DNA of 64,000 bases from Aliiruegeria haliotis (GTDB taxonomy: Bacteria > Pseudomonadota > Alphaproteobacteria > Rhodobacterales > Rhodobacteraceae), in NCBI RefSeq assembly GCF_003003255.1, contig NZ_PVTD01000005.1, positions 186,001-250,000 of the forward strand, in the 5' to 3' direction. This document shows, piece by piece, positions 9,421-17,255 of the stretch. The notes beneath the pieces were generated by a model, which worked only from the letters and a program-made list of their open reading frames with translations, was not told the origin of the DNA and did not search any database. The translations under genes and the position numbers were made by a program. The first letter of the stretch is position 1. Every line of letters begins with the position of its first letter.

Positions 9421-10050
9421 CTATTTGGACGGCCTTTCTGCCAGGCTTTCAGCCGGGTGCGAATTTGAAAGGGGCATTTTCTGGCCCGCCTGCGCCTGCA
9501 ACGCCGCCGCTTCCAGGGCGGTTGCAAGCTCGGATATCTCGGCAAGGGCCGAAGCCGGATCCAGTGCGGCCAGCCGCTTCCCCAAGCTGGCGCAGAGCGT
9601 GGCAATTGGCAGAGCGGCGACAGTCGGCGGCCGGCGTTTCTTCGGCGGGCCGTTCCGGCGGCGGCGCTGGGTCATGTTCGCCATGTTCCGGGGATCAAGG
9701 CTCGGTCGGGATTTCTTGATTGCCGCGTGCTCTGCCCACATGGCCCGCACTTCGGTCTCATGCTCGCAGCACCACATGAGCGAGCCGCGCCAGTCTGTCG
9801 GCACGTCGACGAAGCCCTGCACCTCGCACCACGCCTGAAATGCCCGGGCATATCCCGCCCCCATGGGCTTGTTCGTCCCGGCCTCAGCCATTGCCAGTCG
9901 GCGCCCTTCCATCAGCGCGCGCCCTACATCAAACAACTGATCCAGCCCCAGCTCCTGCGCCTTGCAGAACCGCCGCCATGCGTCACGGCCGGCGGCCACG
10001 ACAACAGACAGTCCCGAAGCCGGTTCAGTTCTGAGCGCAACCGTTCCCAT
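9421..10050 (-). CDS. Unknown protein, last gene of element A
   Basis: A 209-residue protein, starting at MGTVALRTEP. I reject a longer reading (to 10185) because the extra N-terminus is low-complexity and overlaps the upstream gene. A central part (AGRDAWRRFCKAQELG, later YARAFQAWCEVQGF) is followed by a basic stretch (QRRRRNGPPKKRRPP) and an alanine-rich helical tail. No enzyme motif, signal peptide or membrane span. It is the distal gene of a leftward series and lies about 45 bp inside the left arm repeat. Confidence 0.6.
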   Translation of the reverse strand: MGTVALRTEPASGLSVVVAAGRDAWRRFCKAQELGLDQLFDVGRALMEGRRLAMAEAGTNKPMGAGYARAFQAWCEVQGFVDVPTDWRGSLMWCCEHETEVRAMWAEHAAIKKSRPSLDPRNMANMTQRRRRNGPPKKRRPPTVAALPIATLCASLGKRLAALDPASALAEISELATALEAAALQAQAGQKMPLSNSHPAESLAERPSK

Positions 10051-10091
10051 TGTGTCGGCCCTCCGGTATCCGGCCGCTTGTGCGACCGATG

Positions 10092-10367
10092 TCAATATAC
10101 CCCATCGGATTGCAGCGCTCGCAACCGACGCAGAAGCATCGGCGCTGCACCCGGTCGGCTTCCAGTGGCAACCGCCTCCCCCCAACTCCGCACGGTGTTA
10201 GCCCGCAGGCCGGCCAGCGCTGCGGCAAACGCCAACTCGGCAGATCCTCCGGTGATCCACTTGCGCGCCGCTGTGGCTTGTCTCAAGTCGCCGTTGCGCA
10301 GTTCCGCGAAGGCTCCGGCAATCGCGCGCTCGCCGGCCAGGCGCTCGCGTTCGGTCGGAGCTGTCAT
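10092..10367 (-). CDS. Small helix-rich protein of element A
   Basis: A 91-residue protein of unknown function. The start at 10367 is set by an ATGA overlap with the stop of the preceding gene; longer readings exist but would overlap that gene extensively. The C-terminal half (LAFAAALAGLRANTVRSWGE) reads like a helix-turn-helix, suggesting a small DNA-binding protein, but I cannot assign a family. Confidence 0.55.
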   Translation of the reverse strand: MTAPTERERLAGERAIAGAFAELRNGDLRQATAARKWITGGSAELAFAAALAGLRANTVRSWGEAVATGSRPGAAPMLLRRLRALQSDGVY

Positions 10368-10780
10368 TGCAGGAAGCGGCTCGGAGCGACGGGCACCGCT
10401 GGCCCTTGGTCGTGTCGGTGCCTTGGTTTCAGTGGCATTGGCGGCAGCGGCCATTTCAGGCGGACCACAAGCCGCGCCGGCGGCCCGCCCAGGCTGAAGG
10501 ACACCCACCCGGCAACATGCCACTTGTCCCGCGCCTTGCCGGCTTCGTGTTCCTCACATCCCAGCAACACGGCCACGGGCGCCAGCGCGCCGCAGATTTC
10601 TCCGTCGCCACTCAGGTCCAGCATCATCGCGGCAAGCACTCCGTAGCAGAGCGGATCCCGCAATCCACGGCCAGCGGCGCGTTCTTCGCCCAGGCGTTTG
10701 GCAACAGCGGCTTTCCAGGCGGCCTTGGTTCTCGGTCGTTTTCCGTTTTCGCGAAGCGGTCGTCTCTGAGCTTTTTTCAT
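10364..10780 (-). CDS. Unknown basic protein of element A
   Basis: A 138-residue protein beginning with a strongly basic N-terminus (MKKAQRRPLRENGKRPRTKA) and ending in a proline/arginine-rich tail. The middle (LAPVAVLLGCEEHEAGKARD) shows no domain I can name. It lies about 33 bp downstream of the iteron-containing gene and overlaps the next gene by ATGA. The intervening A+T-rich sequence may belong to a replication origin. Confidence 0.6.
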   Translation of the reverse strand: MKKAQRRPLRENGKRPRTKAAWKAAVAKRLGEERAAGRGLRDPLCYGVLAAMMLDLSGDGEICGALAPVAVLLGCEEHEAGKARDKWHVAGWVSFSLGGPPARLVVRLKWPLPPMPLKPRHRHDQGPAVPVAPSRFLQ

Positions 10781-10813
10781 TGCGTCCGTTCCTTTAGTTC
10801 AATCGTTCTATAG

Positions 10814-11446
10814 TTAGGGGCTCCGTCCGGTTCCCTTGGCCGAACCGTCCGGTTCCTTTGGCCGAACCGTCCGGTTGCCTTGGGTTTTGGTGCCAAGGGA
10901 ACCGGACGGTTGCCTTGGGGCGGGTTGACCGGCGGGGGCAGAGCCAAGGGAACCGTCCGGTTGCTTTGGCGGCAGATCGGGCAGCGGCCAGGAGAACCGA
11001 AGGACACGCGGCCCGTGCGAACCTTTCTTGCCGGCGTTCGGTTCCAGAACGCCGCAAGTCTCGAGTTCGCGAAGCGCGCGCCTCGCTGAGTTGGCAACGC
11101 ATCCGGCCGCGGCGCAAAGGCGTTCTCTGCCCGGCCATGCCTCGCCGTCATCGTTCACCCGGCGGATCACATGCTGCAACACGGCATAGGTGGTCCAGCG
11201 GGCAAAGCCCCGGCCAGCCTCCAGTTGCCTTTCCAGCCATTCGTCCAGGGACGTTTGCCAATCGCGGAACTGCACGGGCCGAAGCTCTGCCAGGGCTGAT
11301 CCGCGCATGATCTTTCCGGCGTCCAGGTCGCGGGCAATCTGATCCAGCGCAGCCTTGGCCTGCGCATCCCTCCACGACACGGCTTCCGGCACTGGAACAC
11401 TGCCGATCTTCTGAAACCCACCCGTGCCCGGCTTCCCATTTGTCAC
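10814..11446 (-). CDS. Winged-helix protein, candidate replication initiator of element A
   Basis: A 210-residue protein. Residues around 95-140 form a helix-turn-helix of the type seen in plasmid and phage replication proteins (AWPGRERLCAAAG then SARRALRELETCGVLEPNAG). The C-terminal 60 residues are low-complexity with repeated PDGSLG and GNRTVRP units, because the DNA there consists of iteron-like repeats. The GTG start at 11446 is chosen because it lies in a GTGA overlap with the preceding stop. A small initiator with iterons in its own 3' end recalls lambda O. Replication function is inferred. Confidence 0.6.
   Translation of the reverse strand: MTNGKPGTGGFQKIGSVPVPEAVSWRDAQAKAALDQIARDLDAGKIMRGSALAELRPVQFRDWQTSLDEWLERQLEAGRGFARWTTYAVLQHVIRRVNDDGEAWPGRERLCAAAGCVANSARRALRELETCGVLEPNAGKKGSHGPRVLRFSWPLPDLPPKQPDGSLGSAPAGQPAPRQPSGSLGTKTQGNRTVRPKEPDGSAKGTGRSP
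10823..10969. repeat. Iteron-like repeats in the 3' end of the winged-helix gene
   Basis: The 17-bp unit CCGTCCGGTTNCCTTGG occurs at 10823, 10845 and 10867 with an exact 22-bp period (two helical turns). A perfect inverted copy lies at 10893-10909, and further copies (one with GGAC in place of GTCC) lie at 10902 and 10953. Some overlap to form palindromes. An A+T-rich stretch borders the array at about 10793-10820. This is the layout of an iteron origin: binding sites next to a melting region. Confidence 0.7.
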
Positions 11447-12231
11447 CACGGCACCAACTCCCCGCGCATCGCGGCGACAGTGCGCCACCAGACCCAAGGT
11501 GCGAACCGGGTCGGCGGGCCAATCTCCAACACCTCCAGATCCAGAAGTGCCAGTACGATTGCATCGGCCACCGCCGCGGAGATCCCAAGGGCGCCGGAAA
11601 GCTCGGAAGCCGACAGGAACGCGCCCGGCCGGATATGCCGGTCGAGGTCGGCGGCCTCGATGTCGGCACGTCGCGCGCCCAGCGCCTCCAGAATGGCCAA
11701 CTTGACCAACTCGCGGGCAGAACCCCGGAAATGCCGGTCATTCGCTCCAGCGGCCTCAAGCGTAGCGGCCATGATCCATCCGGCACGCTCGCAGAGATCC
11801 CAAAAATCGGCGGTCAGGACCCAGCCTTGCCAGGCGCGCGTATCCCGGCCGTCGTCGGCCGCGGTGGTTTCATCGCGCGGCATGATCTGCCCCCGGTTCA
11901 GTGGCAGCAACAACTGCCCAAGCAGAGCTACCGGCTTGCGGTGCCGTGCCATGTGGCAGGCACGGCAGAGCCAAACCACCGACAGCGGGCGCGCATAGTC
12001 GGCGTGGTGCCCTTCGGTTCGGCAGCTCGAGCCGCAATCGCTGCACCGCTCCGCGCGCTCGAGCTCGCCGCGCTGCACCGCCCGGGCAACCTGCAACCGA
12101 GCCGCAATCTTTGCCGCGTTGCCCGGATTGCCCCGATAGGTCTGTTGCGCCTGGGCGTTGCGGAGCCGGTCCAGCTCGGCAGGATCCGGCGCCGGCAGGT
12201 CGGGAAAAAGGCTCGGTTGCAGATCGGACAT
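11443..12231 (-). CDS. HNH-like zinc-motif protein of element A
   Basis: A 262-residue protein. Around residues 63-100 it has a CxxC, then a GHH, then a CxxCH (CSDCGSSCRTEGHHADYA, later LCRACHMARH), the ligand spacing of small phage HNH-type zinc proteins. The C-terminal half is alpha-helical without a clear catalytic residue set. The ATG at 12231 has no competitor. It is followed by the winged-helix gene with a GTGA overlap, so the two are likely co-translated. It may be a nuclease or a DNA-binding cofactor for replication; both remain open. Confidence 0.6.
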   Translation of the reverse strand: MSDLQPSLFPDLPAPDPAELDRLRNAQAQQTYRGNPGNAAKIAARLQVARAVQRGELERAERCSDCGSSCRTEGHHADYARPLSVVWLCRACHMARHRKPVALLGQLLLPLNRGQIMPRDETTAADDGRDTRAWQGWVLTADFWDLCERAGWIMAATLEAAGANDRHFRGSARELVKLAILEALGARRADIEAADLDRHIRPGAFLSASELSGALGISAAVADAIVLALLDLEVLEIGPPTRFAPWVWWRTVAAMRGELVPW

Positions 12232-12373
12232 GGCAAATTGCCCCCGACTGCGAAAGCAGATAGCTTCGCATTGATGGTTCCATCGGTTTTCGGTGGATGG
12301 CAGCGCCGTGCGTATCCTGTCCCGGGTCCGCGCGGCGTTTCCCTTTCAGGCGGTCAGTTGCCGTACCTGGGGA

Positions 12374-12592
12374 TCACTCTGCTGGTGCGCGGGCGACGTC
12401 GCGCGCCGCCTTCAACTGGCCGATGTAGGCCACAAGCTCGGACAGAAGCCAGCGGCTCGAGCCGCCGGATTTCACCGGCGCCGGGAAGCGGCCCAGCGCT
12501 ATGTCGCGGTAGATGGTCGGGCGTTTCTTGCCGGTCATCGTTTCGACTTCGGAAATCGGCAACAGCCGTTCGGGATAGCTTTCCAGGTCCAT
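12374..12592 (-). CDS. AlpA-family DNA-binding regulator (excisionase-like)
   Basis: A 72-residue protein of the AlpA/MerR-like winged-helix family. The pattern LLPISEVETMTGKKRPTIYR, then GRFPAPVKSGGSSRWL, is the family's DNA-binding helix and wing. In P4-like elements AlpA acts as excisionase or activates the integrase. Here it lies downstream of the integrase and the 199-residue gene, separated by a 127-bp gap that could hold its own promoter. Confidence 0.85.
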   Translation of the reverse strand: MDLESYPERLLPISEVETMTGKKRPTIYRDIALGRFPAPVKSGGSSRWLLSELVAYIGQLKAARDVARAPAE

Positions 12593-12719
12593 TCCTGCCC
12601 CCGTTTCTGATCTCGGTTCGGTTTCGATACCAATTTAGATTTCACGGGATGGATTTCCGTTCAATGCCAGCGCCGGCGGACCGGTCTAGTCTGGCCGCCG
12701 GATCGGTCCGGTCAGTTCG

Positions 12720-13319
12720 TCAGTCGGGGTAGTCCTTGAGGCGAAAGCCGGAGCGCTTGCGCAATGTCGTCTCGCTGGGAGCGCGTCGGTTCTTTGGATC
12801 CATGGCCGCCCAAGTCTGGAGATCATCGACAACGAAGCTCAGCATTCCATGCCAGTCGCGCCCCGTGGCTATGGCTTCGTCCCTTTTGTCAGCGGCCCGG
12901 GTTTCCCAATCACGGGTCTTTGCGCTTCGCATTTCCCCGCCAAGCTCGAGATTGGACTTGGAGCGACGCGCACCCTCCAAAACCGGGAGAGCGCCTTTCA
13001 GCGCGGCGGATTGGTCTTCTGCGAAGTCGAGCAACTCAACGTGCTTGTCCAATAGACGCGAAAGGCGTTCCTGCGTCGCGCCCAAGCTTTTCAGGGCTCC
13101 CCATGCTATCGGCCCCACCTCGTCTCGCAGGACTTGCAGTGCCGCGCATTCCTTAAGCGCCCGCAAAAGGCGTTCGGCCAACTCTGCATCCACCAAAATG
13201 CAGTGGCCCGTCCCGGTGGCCTCACGGTCTTTCAGCAACTCTCGCAGTTCGCTGTGAACATTCAAAATCTCTGCGACGGGCAGCGAGCCCAGCTTGTGCC
13301 CTTTCCCCGTTTCCGTCAT
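12720..13319 (-). CDS. Unknown protein downstream of the element A integrase
   Basis: A 199-residue, charged, largely helical protein. Its start (13319) overlaps the integrase stop as ATGA. The C-terminus has TLRKRSGFRLKDYPD, and a basic segment lies near residues 130-165. No known domain. Element B has a gene of similar length (25754-26413) in the identical position, also overlapping its integrase by ATGA and followed by an alpA gene, so the position may be a conserved module even though I see no sequence similarity. Confidence 0.65.
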   Translation of the reverse strand: MTETGKGHKLGSLPVAEILNVHSELRELLKDREATGTGHCILVDAELAERLLRALKECAALQVLRDEVGPIAWGALKSLGATQERLSRLLDKHVELLDFAEDQSAALKGALPVLEGARRSKSNLELGGEMRSAKTRDWETRAADKRDEAIATGRDWHGMLSFVVDDLQTWAAMDPKNRRAPSETTLRKRSGFRLKDYPD

Positions 13320-14524
13320 GCCCCCAACCTCACAACCTGTCCGGCCAGCGGCTCGCCGGCCGCCCGCAACAGGATCCCGGCCCAGCGCTCCAGAGCCTGG
13401 GCGCGCTGCGGCAACAGCTCAGAGCGTTGATAGACGCGGGCCACGGCCGACACTCTCGAGCCGGTGGCGACATGGTTCAGCACGCGGTCCACGACGCTTT
13501 CCGAAACCCCGGCCTCTGCACAATGCGAGGCAAAGGCGGTGCGCAGATCGTGAAGCGTCCAGCCGGTCACGCCGGACAGTTCGTCCAGTCGTTCCTTGAA
13601 GCGCCCGAAACCGGAGATCGGCGTCTTGCCGGTGGTTGTAAATATCAGCCCCTTGGCCCGCTCGGCATCTTCGCGGATCCCCTCGAGCTCCGCGACGGCC
13701 GGTGCGGACAGGTGGACGATATGCGGCTTGCCGTTTTTCGTCCGGCTACCCGGGATCACCCAGCGGTCGCCCTCGAGTTCTTCCCAACGCATCCCGGCCA
13801 CGTCACCGCGGCGCTGGGCCGTCAGCATCAGAAGCCGGATGTATCCGCCCCAGAGCGGCCCCAGCTTTTCCGACGCATCCCAGATGGCGGCCAGTTCCTC
13901 GAGCGTCAGCACCCGGTCGCGGCCGGTTTCGCGGTGCGGTTTCTCCAGCCGCTCGCCGATGTTCACCTCAAGGTAGCCGCGCCGGTGCGCCCAGCCCGCA
14001 AAATGCGACAACCCGGCCAGCAGCCGGTTGGCAGCAACCGGCGTCTTGCGCGCCTTGTCGTCTACCATGGCTTGCAGATCCGTTTTGGTCAGCTCTGCCA
14101 TGGGGCGCGCCATGTGGATCTTGAGCGCCCGCTTCAGCGCGTTGTGGCGTCGGCTTTCATCCTTGAGCTTTGCAAGGTGAAGATCGGCGTAGCGGTGCAG
14201 CACTTCGGAAACCGAAGTCGCCTGATCCACAAGTGCCGCCTGTCGGGCTTCGCGGCGTTCGGCAACGGGATCCCGGCCGGCCGTCACTTCGGCACGCAAT
14301 CGGCCGGCAGTGTCCCGGGCATCGCTGAGCGACATGGCTGGATAGTGGCCCAGGACAAACCGCCGATCCCGGCCGTGCACTTTGAGCCGTATCGACCAGG
14401 TGCGCTCGCCCTTGGCGGTGTATCGGAAATTGAGCCCCCGGCACTTTGTGTCGGTCAGCTCGAGCCGCCCGCTTTCGGGGCGTGGCAGCTTGCGCAAGGC
14501 AACTGCGGTCAGTTCGGTCTTCAT
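13316..14524 (-). CDS. int: Tyrosine recombinase/integrase of element A
   Basis: A 402-residue P4-type integrase. The N-terminal arm-binding domain (LELTDTKCRGLNFRY, then RRFVLGHYPAMSLSDAR) is followed by a core-binding domain at about 100-190 and the catalytic domain. The catalytic set is visible: arginine in TAQRRGDVAGMRW, HDLR (WTLHDLRTAFASH) and the nucleophile tyrosine in VARVYQRSE. I start at MKTELTAVAL; an earlier ATG at 14557 adds 11 residues without family features. It lies 200 bp from the second attachment copy, as expected for the enzyme that inserted this element in tRNA-Phe. Confidence 0.95.
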   Translation of the reverse strand: MKTELTAVALRKLPRPESGRLELTDTKCRGLNFRYTAKGERTWSIRLKVHGRDRRFVLGHYPAMSLSDARDTAGRLRAEVTAGRDPVAERREARQAALVDQATSVSEVLHRYADLHLAKLKDESRRHNALKRALKIHMARPMAELTKTDLQAMVDDKARKTPVAANRLLAGLSHFAGWAHRRGYLEVNIGERLEKPHRETGRDRVLTLEELAAIWDASEKLGPLWGGYIRLLMLTAQRRGDVAGMRWEELEGDRWVIPGSRTKNGKPHIVHLSAPAVAELEGIREDAERAKGLIFTTTGKTPISGFGRFKERLDELSGVTGWTLHDLRTAFASHCAEAGVSESVVDRVLNHVATGSRVSAVARVYQRSELLPQRAQALERWAGILLRAAGEPLAGQVVRLGA

Positions 14525-14562
14525 GGTCTCTTGTCCCGGGTCGAAAAGCGCCCCCACTCATT

Positions 14563-14595
14563 CTGGGGGCGCGCTGGGGGCGCTTTTTGCACGCG
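14563..14595 (+). repeat. Sub-terminal direct repeat, right copy (possible integrase arm site)
   Basis: The right-hand partner of 9344-9376, differing at 2 of 33 positions and in the same orientation. It lies between the integrase start and the second attachment copy, so it could also overlap the integrase promoter and allow autoregulation. Function inferred. Confidence 0.6.
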
Positions 14596-14725
14596 CTTGG
14601 ATGGTTCTGGCAGGGACGATGATAGACGTTCAGAGACGAAATATCCACCACAATACACTGAAATCAATAGATGTTTTTAGACGCCCTCAGACGGGGCGAG
14701 ATTGGCTGGGAAACTCGTGATCGGA

Positions 14726-14774
14726 GATTGAAAATCCTCGTGTCGGTGGTTCGATTCCGCCCCCGGGCACCACT
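14726..14774 (+). repeat. Attachment site copy 2 (junction of elements A and B)
   Basis: An exact 49-bp copy of the tRNA-Phe 3' part (9240-9288). To its left the sequence no longer matches the tRNA, so this is not a second tRNA gene. It is the right end of element A and the left end of element B. Confidence 0.92.
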
Positions 14775-15122
14775 ATTTCAAATATTTAAATTTAAAAACA
14801 ATATGTTGAAACAATAAGGCCCTCGTCAATCCACCTTCTAGTCCCCTCCATCGGCTGCAAAGGATGGACATTGGAGTCAACTGCGGTGTCTTCGAACTGC
14901 ATGCAGCCACAAAGACGGACAAAAAAACGACGCCCAGCCGGAGAACTGGTCCAAATCCAAGCACGCCTTCGGGTGCCGACCAAGGTTTCAACATGATGTT
15001 GCTCAGCCGCAGTTGAGTGGAAACATATGCTCTTGACTAACGGAACTACTCCTTTGGGGTTGCTAGAGATCTCAGGTTGTTGGTTATCTGCTCGTGAGTG
15101 AACGGGCTTCTTCGGGAAGAAA
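14775..15122. other. Left end of element B, non-coding
   Basis: About 350 bp between attachment copy 2 and the methyltransferase gene. The first 50 bp are very A+T-rich (ATTTCAAATATTTAAATTTA). It should hold the promoter of the methyltransferase and possibly integrase binding sites. No credible gene. Confidence 0.5.
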
Positions 15123-16430
15123 ATGACGGCCAACTGTATTGATCTTTTCTCAGGATGTGGCGGTCTCTCGCTAGGCCTAGGAAGTGCTGGGTTCAAAACA
15201 CGATTCGCCGTTGAAGCGCATGATGACGCCTTCGCAACCTATGAGAAAAACCTACTTCACAGGCATCCTGAAAGGCACGATTGGCCGAGTTGGCTAGAAC
15301 GCAGAGCCTGGCGCGCTGAAGAACTGTTTTCAGAGCACAAAACCGAGCTGAAGGCATTGCGCGGTTCGGTTGATCTGATCGCTGGCGGCCCTCCATGTCA
15401 GGGATTTACGACCAACGGCCTCAGACGACCTGATGATCCGCGCAGCCGAATGGTGGATGTTTATCTGAACTTCGTTCGGGAGGTCCGGCCTTGTCTAGTC
15501 TTGCTAGAAAACGTTCAGGGGTTCCGCTCAATGCCACACGGCACTGGAGGCACCTACGAGGACTATGTCCGTGGTCAACTCGTGGAAGCTGGGTACGACG
15601 TCTGGAGTGATGTTCTCAGGGCAATGGACTGGGGAGTTCCCCAACGTCGACCAAGGTTCGTATTGATCGCGGCCAAAGCAGGAGCATTGACAGGAATTGA
15701 CCCATTCCTAAGGCTCCGTGTCGCACGCCAGAAATTCCTTCAGGTCAGGAACCTTGGGCCAGGTCCGACGTCTGCACAGGACGCGATCTCCGACCTTGAG
15801 ACCAACGGAGACGAAATGCCTTTGGATGAAGAGTGGGGGCACCTCGGCTTCAAGAGGCTCCAACGCAAAGCTTCGAGTAGCTCAAGCTTTCAGAAACTGA
15901 TGAGAGTTGAAAGCCATGACCAGCCGACGGACCTACGGCTTCCGAGGCACAGACAACCTGCTATTCAAAGGATGAAGGATATTTTGTCCACATGCGAGCG
16001 GGGTGTTTGTCTGCGACGTGATGACAGAGAACGACTAGGTATCGGCAAACGTTCGACCACCCCTTTAGACCCCAACGCACCAGCGCCCACGATATCCACG
16101 CTACCAGATGACTTCGTGCACTACGGTGCGCCTCGTTCGATGACCGTTCGAGAACATGCCCGGCTCCAGTCCTTTCCGGACTGGTTCTCGTTTCAAGGTC
16201 CGTATACTTCTGGCGGGAAGCAAAGGCGAAACGCATCTCCAAGGTTTACTCAGGTTGGAAACGCAGTCCCGCCGCTTCTCGCGGAAGCTATTGGTGAAGT
16301 AATGCTAGGATTGCTGCCCATTATCCGCGACAATGATGTCTCTCATTTCTCGGAAGGCGTCAATATGCTCTGCAAAGGTCTGCCGCAAAATGGGGAAATC
16401 CATGACGGAGATATCGTCGCTACCCTGTAA
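15123..16430 (+). CDS. Cytosine-5 DNA methyltransferase
   Basis: A 435-residue C5-methyltransferase that transfers a methyl group from SAM to cytosine in DNA. Ordered motifs: I (CIDLFSGCGGLSLG), IV with the catalytic cysteine (GGPPCQGFT, Cys92), VI (LLENVQG), VIII (VPQRRPRF), a target-recognition region at about 210-340, IX (REHARLQSFPDWF) and X (QVGNAVPPLLAEAI). The conserved fold ends near 16320; the last 40 residues run over the 3' end of the convergent receiver gene. No cognate restriction enzyme or Vsr nuclease is visible nearby. The target sequence cannot be predicted from sequence alone. Confidence 0.96.
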   Translation: MTANCIDLFSGCGGLSLGLGSAGFKTRFAVEAHDDAFATYEKNLLHRHPERHDWPSWLERRAWRAEELFSEHKTELKALRGSVDLIAGGPPCQGFTTNGLRRPDDPRSRMVDVYLNFVREVRPCLVLLENVQGFRSMPHGTGGTYEDYVRGQLVEAGYDVWSDVLRAMDWGVPQRRPRFVLIAAKAGALTGIDPFLRLRVARQKFLQVRNLGPGPTSAQDAISDLETNGDEMPLDEEWGHLGFKRLQRKASSSSSFQKLMRVESHDQPTDLRLPRHRQPAIQRMKDILSTCERGVCLRRDDRERLGIGKRSTTPLDPNAPAPTISTLPDDFVHYGAPRSMTVREHARLQSFPDWFSFQGPYTSGGKQRRNASPRFTQVGNAVPPLLAEAIGEVMLGLLPIIRDNDVSHFSEGVNMLCKGLPQNGEIHDGDIVATL

Positions 16431-17255
16431 CGCCCACCCCTCTGGACCTTCGATTTCAATGACATGCCCGAGTGTATTTCTTTTTGCCAATATCTTTTCA
16501 TTGTAACCCTTACTTTCATTTCGAAGCTCTCTTAGACGCTCCACCCTTTCCGCATCAATTCCAAATGCCTCAGGTCGGGCAGTTACGGCTCTTGAGAGCA
16601 GTCGGAAAAATTTGAAGAGCTTTAAGCTATCGACCGCTCTGGTATTCAACCGATCTTCCAGCGATCCTTCTGAGGCCGTTTTGTACTTCTCCAACAGTTT
16701 CTCGGCTGATTTGAAAACTTCATCGTCCAATTTCTTGACTTTGTCTGCACACTCCCGGTCTTGCTTCGTTATAAACAACACTGAAGTCTTCATTATGTCG
16801 TCGCATTCCGCCACAACCTTAATCGCAAGGCCTCTCATCCCAGACAACCTATCGAGTGACCGAGCCGTTTGTTCAATTAACGCGCCCGTTCGCGAAATGA
16901 ACCTGTCGCGATGACTGCAATAGACGCCCTCTACCTCATTGGCCGCAATTTTCGAACGAAGCGACGATTCGCCAATTGTCCCGGAATAGAAGAGGATAGT
17001 TGTCGACGGAAACAGATTGCGCACTACCGGTGCAAGGTCATCTCCTCTCACGTCCTTCAGTTTGTAGTCCAGTAGTATTATGTCAAAGCGATGGTACAGA
17101 CTGTGTTGCCGAGCAAGTTCTTCTATTCCGTCATCGTTCTCAATATTTACGATTCTCGGCAGAAACCCAGCCTCGCGTATCCGTCGTTCTAAAGCGATTC
17201 GTTCTTCCGTACTAAACGAGTCTTCAATCCAAAGAATGCCTATATCGAGATTCAC
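16305..17255 (-). CDS. Response-regulator receiver protein with unknown C-terminal domain
   Basis: A 316-residue protein. Residues 1-110 form a receiver domain: acidic pair Glu11/Asp12 (ILWIEDSF), phospho-acceptor Asp63 (IILLDYKLKD) and a switch Ser/Thr (ILFYSGT). The conserved lysine that normally follows is not evident (VYCSHRDRF). The remaining 200 residues are helical, charged, and contain no DNA-binding domain, unlike a transcription factor. The start overlaps the GHKL kinase stop by ATGA, so the two are a co-translated pair. Its 3' end overlaps the convergent methyltransferase gene by 126 bp. Confidence 0.88.
   Translation of the reverse strand: MNLDIGILWIEDSFSTEERIALERRIREAGFLPRIVNIENDDGIEELARQHSLYHRFDIILLDYKLKDVRGDDLAPVVRNLFPSTTILFYSGTIGESSLRSKIAANEVEGVYCSHRDRFISRTGALIEQTARSLDRLSGMRGLAIKVVAECDDIMKTSVLFITKQDRECADKVKKLDDEVFKSAEKLLEKYKTASEGSLEDRLNTRAVDSLKLFKFFRLLSRAVTARPEAFGIDAERVERLRELRNESKGYNEKILAKRNTLGHVIEIEGPEGWALQGSDDISVMDFPILRQTFAEHIDAFREMRDIIVADNGQQS

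Larger units (their letters stand above)
9240..14774. mobile_element. Integrative element A (about 5.5 kb)
   Basis: This stretch is bounded by two identical 49-bp copies of the tRNA-Phe 3' end. All credible genes inside run leftward, starting from an integrase next to the right end: integrase, a 199-residue protein, AlpA-type regulator, HNH-like protein, a winged-helix protein with internal iterons, and three small unknown proteins. There is no capsid, terminase, relaxase or conjugation gene, so the element is too small to be a phage and resembles a phage satellite or a minimal integrative element. A 31/33-matching direct repeat sits just inside both ends. Confidence 0.88.

Noticed and set aside
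10823-10969. CRISPR-like array of regularly spaced repeats
   Set aside because: Only three direct copies of 17 bp with 5-bp spacers, plus inverted copies, inside a coding region; no cas genes. Iterons fit better.
10777-11151. Alternate leftward frame of 124 residues over the iteron region
   Set aside because: It arises because the repeats keep several frames open; it begins inside the winged-helix gene with no start context.
14726-14774. Second tRNA-Phe gene
   Set aside because: Only the 3' part is present; the acceptor 5' strand and D-arm are missing, so it is an attachment site.
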